Position numbers and translations under genes: made by a program. Of a stretch of DNA of 38,506 nucleotides, positions 8,797-16,591 are shown one piece after another. This DNA is from Pectinatus sp. (lineage in GTDB: Bacteria; Bacillota; Negativicutes; Selenomonadales; Selenomonadaceae), in NCBI GenBank assembly GCA_020025135.1, contig JAHHSQ010000012.1:1-38506 (forward strand), in the 5' to 3' direction. The notes beneath the pieces are model-generated. The model was given only the letters and a program-made list of their open reading frames with translations, did not search any database and was not told where the DNA came from. Positions within the stretch are counted from its first letter, which is position 1. The number at the start of each line of letters is the position of its first letter.

Positions 8797-8845
8797 CACC
8801 AACAAAAAGAAAAAGGGACAAACACCCCTGCGTCAAAACGCGGGG
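8797..8845 (-). terminator. Weak terminator-like hairpin downstream of rpmH
   Basis: CCCCTGCG (8825-8832) pairs with CGCGGGG (8839-8845) with one bulged base. On the minus strand the hairpin leads into GTGTTTGTCCC and then two T-runs broken by a C. It could partly stop transcription between rpmH and rnpA. The T-tract is offset by about 12 bases, so read-through is likely. Confidence 0.4.
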
Positions 8846-8896
8846 ATGCCCCTTCCCTTGCACGATTATACACTATTTCTCTATATCATCTCGTGC

Positions 8897-9031
8897 TTAT
8901 GCGGATAACTTATGTCTGCCACGAGCGCGTCTTCTTTTTAATACTAAACGTCCGCCTCTAGTCTTCATTCTTTCTCGAAATCCGTGTGTTTTCTTTTTCC
9001 AATGGTTATTAGGTTGGAAAGTTCTTTTCAC
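8897..9031 (-). CDS. rpmH: 50S ribosomal protein L34
   Basis: This small gene encodes 44 residues. It starts MKRTFQPNNHWKKKTHGFR, continues RMKTRGGRLVLKRRRARGRH and ends KLSA, the almost invariant L34 sequence. The start is GTG at 9029-9031, preceded by a GGAGGTG ribosome site at 9036-9045. L34 belongs to the large ribosomal subunit. It is the first gene left of oriC and transcribed away from it, as in most Firmicutes. Confidence 0.97.
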   Translation of the reverse strand: MKRTFQPNNHWKKKTHGFRERMKTRGGRLVLKRRRARGRHKLSA

Positions 9032-9045
9032 TTCTTTCACCTCCT

Positions 9046-9344
9046 CCACAGAAAATACAAGCTATTTTACTATCTGAAATTATAGACTACACAATGCATA
9101 GTGTCAACAACGAAGAAGATAAAGCGAAAATAATTATTGATAACTCGGTATTGTTTTGATAAGATTATTATACATATCAACATAAATATCCACAGCCCAC
9201 TTTTGCTTAGATATCTAATATTTAAGCCTGTTTTTTATGTGTTTTTTTAAGTAAAAAATTTTTTATGCAATAAAGTTATCAACAGATGTGCATAACTTTG
9301 TGGATAACTTAAAATATATTTTCTGCTCGAGAAAGGAATAACTT
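9046..9344. other. oriC, rpmH-dnaA part (DnaA boxes and AT-rich stretch)
   Basis: This intergenic stretch holds DnaA-box-like 9-mers: ATATCCACA (9186-9194), TTATCAACA (9276-9284), TGTGCATAA (9287-9295) and the perfect TGTGGATAA (9299-9307). Between the first and second lies a very AT-rich run (about 9205-9270) that could be a DNA unwinding element. The promoters of rpmH and dnaA must also be here. With the second cluster after dnaA this gives the bipartite origin typical of Firmicutes. Confidence 0.75.
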
Positions 9345-10763
9345 ATGGATAACACACAGATACAAACGCTGTGGGAGCAAATTTTCCAAGAACTGGAAAA
9401 ATCTCTCACGTCCGTCGTTTGCGATACTTGGCTTCGGCCTCTAAAACCAGTAAAGTTGACTGCTACCAGTTTGGAATTATCCACCTCAACTGATTTTGCT
9501 AAAAAATGGATAGAAGACTCCTATTTGAAAAATATTAAACAAGCTGCTCAGAAAATTACCCAGAAAAATCTAAAAATTATCATCAGCAGTTCTGGAGATA
9601 AAAGTACATATTTTCCTGAGGACCAGCAAATAACTTTAAATTATCCACCAGTTGAGGACCAAGTAGTGAGTGCCAATCCCTCTAGTGAAATGACACCTCC
9701 TAGTTCCACAGCCCCTCTCCCTATTTCCCCTGGTGATGCTTCTTCTTTAAATCCTAAATACACGTTCGATACTTTTGTCACCGGTAACTCGAATCGCTTC
9801 GCTCACGCTGCCGCTTTAGCAGTAGCTGAACGCCCTGCCGAAGTATACAATCCATTTTTCATGTATGGCGGTGTCGGTCTCGGCAAGACACACCTCATGC
9901 ACGCTATCGGCCATAAGATTTTAAAAAATCATCCCGAAATGCGTGTTCTTTACATTTCCAGCGAAAAATTCACCAATGAACTCATCAATTCTATCCGTGA
10001 TGGCACACCAGAAGCATTTCGCCAAAAATATCGCAATATCGATGTATTACTCGTTGATGATATTCAATTTCTCTCTAAAAAAGAACATACCCAAGAGGAA
10101 TTTTTCCACACTTTTAACACCTTACATGATGCCAACAAACAAATTATCATTTCGAGTGACCGTCACCCTCGTGAAATTCAAACCTTAGAAGACCGCTTGC
10201 GTTCTCGTTTTGAATGGGGATTAATTACTGATATTCAAGCACCTGATTTGGAAACACGTATCGCCATTTTGCGGAAAAAGGCCCTTTTAGAAAATTTGAC
10301 TGTTCCTAACGATGTGATGGTCTATATAGCTAGTCGCATCGACAATAATATTCGCGAACTAGAAGGTGCGTTGACGAGAGTTATGGCTTTTGCTTCGCTC
10401 AATAAAGAACCAATTAGCAAGCGGCTAGCGGCCGAAGCACTGCAAAATGTCTTTACCAGTGGAGAAACTAAGACTATCACTTTAGAATTGATTCAAGAAA
10501 TTGTTGCTACTTATTTTAAAATAGATATTTCGGAATTAATTGCCAAAAAAAGAACACGCAATTTAGCTTTTCCGCGACAAATTGCTATGTATTTATGTCG
10601 CACTCTGACTGATGCTTCATTGCCACGTATCGGTGAAGTTTTTGGGGGAAGGGACCATACTACTGTTTTACATGCCTATGATAAAATTTCTCGTCAGTCT
10701 AAAACAGATACAAAATTGCAAAATACTTTGGAAGATTTAACAAATCATATCAAAAATATTTAA
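9345..10763 (+). CDS. dnaA: Chromosomal replication initiator protein DnaA
   Basis: DnaA binds DnaA boxes and opens oriC in its ATP form. The protein has 472 residues. Domain I (helicase and partner contacts) covers about 1-90. A Ser/Pro-rich linker follows at about 95-135. The AAA+ domain begins at YTFDTFVTGNSNRFAHAAA and carries Walker A GGVGLGKTHL and Walker B LLVDDIQFL. Sensor motifs and the REIQTLEDRLRSRFEWGL box VII follow. The C-terminal DNA-binding domain has the GGRDHTTVLHA signature. The ATG follows GAAAGGA. DnaA boxes on both sides suggest autoregulation. Confidence 0.98.
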   Translation: MDNTQIQTLWEQIFQELEKSLTSVVCDTWLRPLKPVKLTATSLELSTSTDFAKKWIEDSYLKNIKQAAQKITQKNLKIIISSSGDKSTYFPEDQQITLNYPPVEDQVVSANPSSEMTPPSSTAPLPISPGDASSLNPKYTFDTFVTGNSNRFAHAAALAVAERPAEVYNPFFMYGGVGLGKTHLMHAIGHKILKNHPEMRVLYISSEKFTNELINSIRDGTPEAFRQKYRNIDVLLVDDIQFLSKKEHTQEEFFHTFNTLHDANKQIIISSDRHPREIQTLEDRLRSRFEWGLITDIQAPDLETRIAILRKKALLENLTVPNDVMVYIASRIDNNIRELEGALTRVMAFASLNKEPISKRLAAEALQNVFTSGETKTITLELIQEIVATYFKIDISELIAKKRTRNLAFPRQIAMYLCRTLTDASLPRIGEVFGGRDHTTVLHAYDKISRQSKTDTKLQNTLEDLTNHIKNI

Positions 10764-11012
10764 AAAAAGAAAAATATCCACAACTGTGCATTAAATCAGG
10801 TATATTATGTATATAAATTGTGGATAATTTTTATCATGTGGATATTTTTCTGAAAAAAAATTTTTACTTACAAACTTATCTACAACTTATCAACAGATAA
10901 AGAGTGGATAAGAACATTATTTTTTAGACTTATCAACTTATTCACAGCCCCTACTACTATGACTACTAAATTTTATTAACATATATAATAATATTAAAGA
11001 AAGGAAAAAAAC
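10764..11012. other. oriC, dnaA-dnaN part (DnaA-box cluster)
   Basis: This 249-base gap holds many DnaA-box-like 9-mers in both orientations: ATATCCACA (10774-10782), TGTGGATAA (10819-10827, perfect), TGTGGATAT (10837-10845), TTATCTACA (10876-10884), TTATCAACA (10887-10895), AGTGGATAA (10903-10911) and TTATTCACA (10938-10946). An A/T-rich run lies at about 10850-10872. The density is higher than on the other side of dnaA, so this may be the unwinding half. The dnaN promoter or read-through from dnaA also passes here. Confidence 0.8.
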
Positions 11013-12128
11013 ATGAAAATAAATTGCTTAAAAACAGATTTGGTACAAACTATTCAAGTACTCTTAAAAGCCATAAACAATAAACCAGAAAAAGAATATT
11101 TATCTGGCATTCACTGTGAAACAGTGCATAATCAATTAATAATGAAAGCAACCAATGAAAATATTAGCATTATTTGTCATATCGAAGCGGATATAATTGA
11201 AACAGGAAAAATTTTATTACCTGCTAAATACTTTTATGATATGACACGCATTCTACCCAATGATAATATTCAAATTACAACTAATACTGATAATAATTTA
11301 GTTAATATTAGCTCCGGTACAGCTACATTTAATTTAGTAAGTATGCCCATAGAACATTATCCTGTTTTAGAAAAAATGCCAGCTGTAAATCAATTCAAAA
11401 TTCGTAATAACATCTTATTAGACCTGATTGACAAAACCTCATTCGCTTCTGCTAAAAACGGCAATAGACCTGTTTTTACTGGCTGTCTTTTAGATATTCA
11501 ACAAGCACGCATTTCGATGGTCGGTACTAATATGCATCGTTTAGCGGTAAAACACGAAGTTTTAGATAATTTGGAAAATCCTAATTTACAGTTAATAATT
11601 CCAGCAACGCTTTTAGATGATCTATCCACACTTTTGGTTTCTGATATTCCCTCTGATGTATTTATTAATTATTCCAACAATCAAATCAGCTTTTCTTATG
11701 AAAATATCTACATTCAATCGCGTCTTATCGAAGGAACATTCCCAAATTATCAAAATGTCATTCCCAAGACCTTTATGACGGAAGTGAATGTGAAAAAAGA
11801 TGAACTAAAAAAAGCTATTGAACGTGTGGCTCTCATCTCGCGCTCTAATGAATACAATACAGTTTCTCTATTTTTCTCTGACAATATTTTGACCTTAACC
11901 TCTGTAAACTTGACCGTAGGAAAAGCAGAAGAACACATTAATGTAAAAATAACTGGACCAGAGGTCAAAATATCCTTCAATGTAGATTATCTTGTCGATG
12001 TATTAAAACATATCGAAGCAGAAGATATCGTCCTTTCTCTCAATTCTTCCTTGCAGCCGATTACAGTAAAACCACTACAAGATGATAGTTTTATTTACGT
12101 TGTTACCCCAATGCGGACGAATAATTAG
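11013..12128 (+). CDS. dnaN: DNA polymerase III beta subunit (sliding clamp)
   Basis: The clamp encircles DNA and tethers the replicative polymerase. The protein has 371 residues, the usual length, and shows the three-repeat architecture of DnaN. Landmarks are KINCLKTDLVQTIQVLLKAI at the start, GTNMHRLAVKH in the middle domain and a C-terminal IYVVTPMRTNN that matches the family ending. The ATG is preceded by AAAGAAAGG. The gene follows dnaA after the second DnaA-box cluster and ends just before an intrinsic terminator. Confidence 0.97.
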   Translation: MKINCLKTDLVQTIQVLLKAINNKPEKEYLSGIHCETVHNQLIMKATNENISIICHIEADIIETGKILLPAKYFYDMTRILPNDNIQITTNTDNNLVNISSGTATFNLVSMPIEHYPVLEKMPAVNQFKIRNNILLDLIDKTSFASAKNGNRPVFTGCLLDIQQARISMVGTNMHRLAVKHEVLDNLENPNLQLIIPATLLDDLSTLLVSDIPSDVFINYSNNQISFSYENIYIQSRLIEGTFPNYQNVIPKTFMTEVNVKKDELKKAIERVALISRSNEYNTVSLFFSDNILTLTSVNLTVGKAEEHINVKITGPEVKISFNVDYLVDVLKHIEAEDIVLSLNSSLQPITVKPLQDDSFIYVVTPMRTNN

Positions 12129-12141
12129 TTTGGTGCAGATA

Positions 12142-12176
12142 AAAAAGTCAAGAACATATTGTTCTTGACTTTTTAT
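12142..12176 (+). terminator. Intrinsic terminator after dnaN
   Basis: AAAAAGTCAAGAACA pairs with TGTTCTTGACTTTTT around a TAT loop, followed by a T-rich run. A TATAAT at 12193-12198 follows, so recF and later genes probably have their own promoter. Confidence 0.9.
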
Positions 12177-12210
12177 ATTTTGCTACATAGTCTATAATAA
12201 AGAGGGAAAG

Positions 12211-13341
12211 ATGGGATGGATGATAATGTATATTTATTCTATAACATTGCATCAATTCAGAAATTACCTTGATTTGCAATTAAAGTTACACCCACAGTTA
12301 AATATTTTCTGGGGTCGCAATGCCCAAGGAAAAACAAATCTATTAGAAGCGATATATTATGCTTCTTTGGGGACATCTTATCGGTTAAAAAATGATGCTG
12401 ATTTGATAAATACTAAAGCTGATGGTGCCCACATTGAAATTATTTTTCGTCGTCTTGACGTAGAAAATAGCATTGACTTACAATTATTCAAACGTGAACG
12501 TAAAAAAATCACGCTCAATGGCATGCCTGGTAGACAGCGCGATTTACCAAGTAATTTGTTAACGGTTTTATTTTCTCCTGAAGATTTGGCCATTATTAAG
12601 GGAGCACCTGCTCAACGTCGGCGTTTTTTGGATATCGAGCTGTCACAGATAGATAGACATTATTATGTGAAATTAGTGGAATATAACAGGTTAATTGCTC
12701 AGCGCAATAATTTGCTCAAAAGAATTCTGCATCGCCAAGCCGATTGGAAGATGTTAGCAGTTTGGGATGTCCAGTTGGTAGAGTGTGCCGCTTTTTTATG
12801 GGACAAACGCCGTCAGGCTGTCAGCGAATTGTCGCAATTAGCTGAAAATATGCAGACATATATCACTGAAGAATGTGAAAAACTGCAGATGAAATATCAA
12901 TGTAAGGGTTTTAATGAGCAGAAAAACCCGCAGAATATTGCCGTTTTTAAAGAATTATATGCCAGTCTTTTAGAGCAAAATCGGGAAAAAGATATTCAAC
13001 GTGGCTATACTAGTTTTGGCCCACATCACGACGATGTGCAATTTTATTTGAATGATATTCCTATGAAAAATTTTGCGTCGCAGGGGCAACAGAGAAGTGC
13101 TGTCTTGTCTTTAAAGTTGGCTGAGACTATGTATATTTATGCAAAAACACAACAGTTGCCGATTTTATTGTTAGATGATGTTATGAGTGAGTTGGATGTT
13201 TTGCGGCGGGAGAAGATGTTGTCATACATTATTAAACAGAATATTCAAACAATCATAACAGCAACCGAAAAAGAACTGTTTCCACAAAATGCCACTAGCT
13301 ATTTTTATCAAGTGGAAGCAGGAAAGGTGGTGCCAGAGTGA
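12211..13341 (+). CDS. recF: DNA replication and repair protein RecF
   Basis: RecF is an SMC-like ATPase that loads RecA at gaps through RecFOR. The protein has 376 residues. Walker A is GRNAQGKTNLLEAIYYAS near 40-57. The signature region carries TSFGPHHDDVQF and FASQGQQRSAVLSLKLAE, and the Walker B segment reads LPILLLDDVMSELD. The ATG at 12211 follows GAGGGAAAG. In-frame ATGs at 12220 and 12226 are possible; the last would give the more typical start MYIYSITLHQFRNY. The stop overlaps the next gene's start by 4 bases. Confidence 0.96.
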   Translation: MGWMIMYIYSITLHQFRNYLDLQLKLHPQLNIFWGRNAQGKTNLLEAIYYASLGTSYRLKNDADLINTKADGAHIEIIFRRLDVENSIDLQLFKRERKKITLNGMPGRQRDLPSNLLTVLFSPEDLAIIKGAPAQRRRFLDIELSQIDRHYYVKLVEYNRLIAQRNNLLKRILHRQADWKMLAVWDVQLVECAAFLWDKRRQAVSELSQLAENMQTYITEECEKLQMKYQCKGFNEQKNPQNIAVFKELYASLLEQNREKDIQRGYTSFGPHHDDVQFYLNDIPMKNFASQGQQRSAVLSLKLAETMYIYAKTQQLPILLLDDVMSELDVLRREKMLSYIIKQNIQTIITATEKELFPQNATSYFYQVEAGKVVPE

Positions 13342-14231
13342 AGAGAAAAAAACTTCCCTATTTGAAAATTGCTGGTGAGGTTATACCTAGAGCTATTCAA
13401 CATCTGACGAATGCCCCAGAATACAAACTATATTTGATTCGTTTTTACTGGGAAGACATTGTTGGCAGGCATTTGGCGAAGTATACTTATCCCAAGAATT
13501 TTGCTTTTGGCACTTTGACCATTGCCATTGAAAACAATAATTTAGCGAATAATTTGCGCTATATGGAGCTAGAAATTCGTGATAAAATAAATGAAAAGCT
13601 AAATTATCAATTGGTTAAAAAAATTCACTTTGCATACGGCGTGAAACCAGAAAAAAAATTGGGGTGGCAAAAAGAGGCGGTAGGTCGTGAGTGGAGAGAA
13701 GTTTTAGATAAAATTGCCCTCTCTTCCAGCGAAGAAGCCAATATTGATGCACAATTAGAGCAAATGCAAGATAGAGAATTAGCCTCTATTTTAAAAAAGA
13801 ATTTAATTCAGCATGAAAAATTTAATTTGCTTAAGACCCAAAAAAAATGGCATCCATGTGCGCGCTGCCAAGTTCTTTGCCCACCACAACGGACTTTTTG
13901 CGTACATTGTCAGCGCCAGTTAAAAAAAGAAAAATACGGAGCAATTCAAAAATTGCTCTTGACCAAACCGTGGATTCGTTATGCCGAGATAAGAAAACAA
14001 ATCGATTGTGATGAAGATTTAGTAAATAAAATCCGCAGTCAGTTGGTACAAGCACTGGCGGCTAGTGTCGATATTGAACAAGATGAAATGGCGTTGCAAC
14101 TTTTGGTGATGCTTTATCGAGCTATGCCGCCAGAGCAGATTACACCGCAGGTAATAGAAGCAAATTTGCATTCCTTGAAGTATGATTTGCGTTATGAAGA
14201 GAGAAGAAAGTTAAGAAAGTCAGGTGAATGA
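13338..14231 (+). CDS. DUF721 (DciA-like) protein with C-terminal zinc ribbon
   Basis: The protein has 297 residues. Residues 1-105 form a DUF721 domain: LTNAPEYKLYLIRFYWEDIVG, then the YPKNFAFGTLTIAIENN strand block and LRYMELEIRDKIN. DUF721 includes DciA, which assists loading of the replicative helicase in bacteria without DnaC/DnaI. A linker is followed by a zinc ribbon at about 172-200 with CARC and CVHC pairs, and then a helical tail of about 90 residues. DUF721 proteins between recF and remB are common in Firmicutes; the ribbon and tail make this one longer. Overlaps with recF and remB suggest coupled translation. A role in replication is inference. Confidence 0.8.
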   Translation: MKRKKLPYLKIAGEVIPRAIQHLTNAPEYKLYLIRFYWEDIVGRHLAKYTYPKNFAFGTLTIAIENNNLANNLRYMELEIRDKINEKLNYQLVKKIHFAYGVKPEKKLGWQKEAVGREWREVLDKIALSSSEEANIDAQLEQMQDRELASILKKNLIQHEKFNLLKTQKKWHPCARCQVLCPPQRTFCVHCQRQLKKEKYGAIQKLLLTKPWIRYAEIRKQIDCDEDLVNKIRSQLVQALAASVDIEQDEMALQLLVMLYRAMPPEQITPQVIEANLHSLKYDLRYEERRKLRKSGE

Positions 14232-14463
14232 TATCTTTTTGCACATAGGTTCTAATGTCATTATGCCGTTGAGCAAAATTATTGCCATTTTGGATTTTGC
14301 CAAAATAAAGGGTTTTATCAGTTGTGAAAATGGCGAATATTGTTGTCAGCGAGAAAAAGTAAAAACTTGCATTATTACGGACGAAAAAATCTATTTATCG
14401 CCCATTTCAGCCAATACATTGAATGAACGTTTGACAAATTTTCCGAAATTGTTGGAAGACTAA
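14224..14463 (+). CDS. remB: DUF370 / RemB-like protein (YaaB)
   Basis: The protein has 79 residues and starts NDIFLHIGSNVIMPLSKIIA, the DUF370 start shared with RemA and RemB. In Bacillus subtilis the relatives RemA and RemB act in control of extracellular matrix genes. The gene sits right after recF and the DUF721 gene, the known position of yaaB/remB. GTG at 14224 lies inside the previous gene (8-base overlap). The C-terminus (SANTLNERLTNFPKLLED) is lineage-specific. Function in this organism is inferred by position and family only. Confidence 0.8.
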   Translation: MNDIFLHIGSNVIMPLSKIIAILDFAKIKGFISCENGEYCCQREKVKTCIITDEKIYLSPISANTLNERLTNFPKLLED

Positions 14464-14481
14464 AAAAGAAGAGGTGTAAGA

Positions 14482-15657
14482 ATGAATATTCATGAATATC
14501 AGGGAAAAGCCATATTGAGACAGTTTGGCATTAATGTACCGGCTGGCAAGGTGGCCTTTAATGCCGAAGAAGCCGTTGGTAATGCTCAGGAATTGGGAGG
14601 CGATATTTGGGTTGTCAAAGCACAAATTCATGCTGGCGGTCGTGGGAAGGCTGGCGGTGTAAAGGTGGCCCGCTCTTTAGAAGAGGTAGAAAAATATGCA
14701 CAAGAAATGTTGGGTAAAAAATTAGTTACCAAACAAACTGGACCAGAAGGAAAGATAATCAATCGTCTTCTCATTGAATCTGGATGCAATATCGATAAAG
14801 AGTATTATCTCAGTTTTGTGATAGATAGAGAAAAAGAAAAAATTACCTGTATTGCTTCTCCGGCTGGTGGCATGGAAATTGAAGAAGTAGCAGCCAAAGA
14901 ACCAGATAAAATTTATCAGGAATATATCGATATCCATGTTGGTTTATTGTCATTTCAGGCGCGTCGCTTAGCGTATAAATTAGGTTTTCCTAGAGAACAG
15001 GTCAATAAAGTTGTAGATATTTTGCAAAAATTATATCGTGTCTTTTTAGCACAAGATTGTTCACTTTTAGAAATCAATCCGCTAGTAGAAACTAAGGAAC
15101 ATAATATTATTCCCTTGGATGTGAAGATGAATTTAGATGATAGTGCTGCCTACCGTCACCCAGAATGGGCCGATATGCGCGATAATAGTGAAGATGACCA
15201 TAAAGAAATAGAAGCGAATAGCATTGGCCTAAATTATGTTAATTTGGGCGGAGATGTAGCTTGTATGGTCAACGGAGCGGGTCTAGCTATGGCTACGGTG
15301 GACATTATTCATTATTATGGTGGTAGTCCGGCTAATTTTCTTGATGTTGGCGGTCAAGGAACTGCCGAAGACAATGCCAAAGCTTTTCGCATTATGACGG
15401 AAGATGGGCAGGCCAAGGGAATTTTTGTCAATATTTTTGGTGGTATCAATAAATGCGATACCATTGCCGATGGTTTAGTGCGGGCCTGTCAGATGTTAGA
15501 TTTAAAATTGCCTATTGTCGTGCGTTTAGAAGGAACCAATGTCAATGAAGGTATGCAAATTTTAAAAGAAGCCTCCTTGCCAAATGTGCATATCGTAAAG
15601 TCAATGCCAGAAGGGGCTAAAAAAATAATTGCTTTGGTGAAAGAGCAGGAGGAATAA
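14482..15657 (+). CDS. sucC: Succinyl-CoA synthetase (ADP-forming) beta subunit
   Basis: SucC with SucD interconverts succinate, CoA and ATP with succinyl-CoA, ADP and phosphate. The protein has 391 residues. An ATP-grasp domain occupies about 1-235, starting MNIHEYQGKAILRQFGINVP and containing WVVKAQIHAGGRGKAGGVK. LLEINPLVET and PLDVKMNLDDSA line the metal and nucleotide site. The CoA-ligase domain follows with NFLDVGGQGTAE and NIFGGINKCD, the phosphohistidine-facing loop. It starts 18 bases after remB with an AGAGGTG ribosome site, where gyrB is often found instead. Confidence 0.95.
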   Translation: MNIHEYQGKAILRQFGINVPAGKVAFNAEEAVGNAQELGGDIWVVKAQIHAGGRGKAGGVKVARSLEEVEKYAQEMLGKKLVTKQTGPEGKIINRLLIESGCNIDKEYYLSFVIDREKEKITCIASPAGGMEIEEVAAKEPDKIYQEYIDIHVGLLSFQARRLAYKLGFPREQVNKVVDILQKLYRVFLAQDCSLLEINPLVETKEHNIIPLDVKMNLDDSAAYRHPEWADMRDNSEDDHKEIEANSIGLNYVNLGGDVACMVNGAGLAMATVDIIHYYGGSPANFLDVGGQGTAEDNAKAFRIMTEDGQAKGIFVNIFGGINKCDTIADGLVRACQMLDLKLPIVVRLEGTNVNEGMQILKEASLPNVHIVKSMPEGAKKIIALVKEQEE

Positions 15658-15667
15658 GGGAGACAAA

Positions 15668-16573
15668 ATGGGAATATTAATTGATAAAGAAACTAGAGTA
15701 TTGGTTCAAGGTATTACCGGTAAACAGGCGATGTTTCATACCAAAAATATGTTAGCAGCTGGTACCAAGATTGTCGGTGGTGTTACGCCTGGCAAAGGTG
15801 GTCAAACTGTATTAGATGGTATTCCTGTTTTTAATACGATGCAAGAAGCGATAAAGAATACGCAGGCCAATGCTTCTGTAATTTTTGTACCGGCGCGTTT
15901 TGCAGCTGACAGTATCATGGAAGCGGTAGAAGCAGAGATAGAATTGGTTGTTTGTATTTCTGAACATATTCCAGTACAAGATATGTTGCGCGTACGTGCC
16001 TATATGCAGGGGAAGAAAACGCGCTTAATTGGGCCAAATTGTCCAGGAATTTTGACAGCTGAAGCTTGTAATATTGGCATTATTCCAGCCAAAATTCAGA
16101 AAAAGGGGCATATTGGCATCGTTTCTCGTTCTGGGACTTTAACTTATGAAGCGATGCATCAGATGAGTATCAATGGACTGGGAGAAACTACTGTAATAGG
16201 TATTGGTGGCGACCCTATTAAAGGCACAGATTTTATTGATTGCTTGAAATTATTCAATGCCGATGATGATACAAAAGCCGTCTTTATGATAGGCGAAATT
16301 GGTGGCAATGCCGAAGAAAAAGCTGCTCAGTGGATTAAAGAAAATATGAAGAAACCAGTGGCAGCTTTCATTAGTGGGCAATTTGCTCCTCCTGGCAAGA
16401 GAATGGGACATGCAGGGGCTATTATTTCTGGTGGGCATGGTAGTGCTGCTGATAAAATTAAAGCTTTGCATGCGGCAGGAATCATGACAGCAGATACTGT
16501 TTCCGATATTGGGGATACTATGGTGAAGACCTTGAAAAAGGCGGGAATTTATGCTACTTTAATGAAAAAATAA
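15668..16573 (+). CDS. sucD: Succinyl-CoA synthetase alpha subunit
   Basis: SucD binds CoA and carries the phosphohistidine of the catalytic cycle. The protein has 301 residues. The CoA-binding domain starts GILIDKETRVLVQGITGKQ and includes GVTPGKGGQTV. GPNCPGI and IVSRSGTLTYEA are typical blocks. The active histidine is in RMGHAGAIISGG near 245. The gene begins 10 bases after sucC, the standard sucCD order. The pair could serve fermentative succinate metabolism in an anaerobe (inference). Confidence 0.95.
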   Translation: MGILIDKETRVLVQGITGKQAMFHTKNMLAAGTKIVGGVTPGKGGQTVLDGIPVFNTMQEAIKNTQANASVIFVPARFAADSIMEAVEAEIELVVCISEHIPVQDMLRVRAYMQGKKTRLIGPNCPGILTAEACNIGIIPAKIQKKGHIGIVSRSGTLTYEAMHQMSINGLGETTVIGIGGDPIKGTDFIDCLKLFNADDDTKAVFMIGEIGGNAEEKAAQWIKENMKKPVAAFISGQFAPPGKRMGHAGAIISGGHGSAADKIKALHAAGIMTADTVSDIGDTMVKTLKKAGIYATLMKK

Positions 16574-16591
16574 ACTAAAAGGAAAATATGC

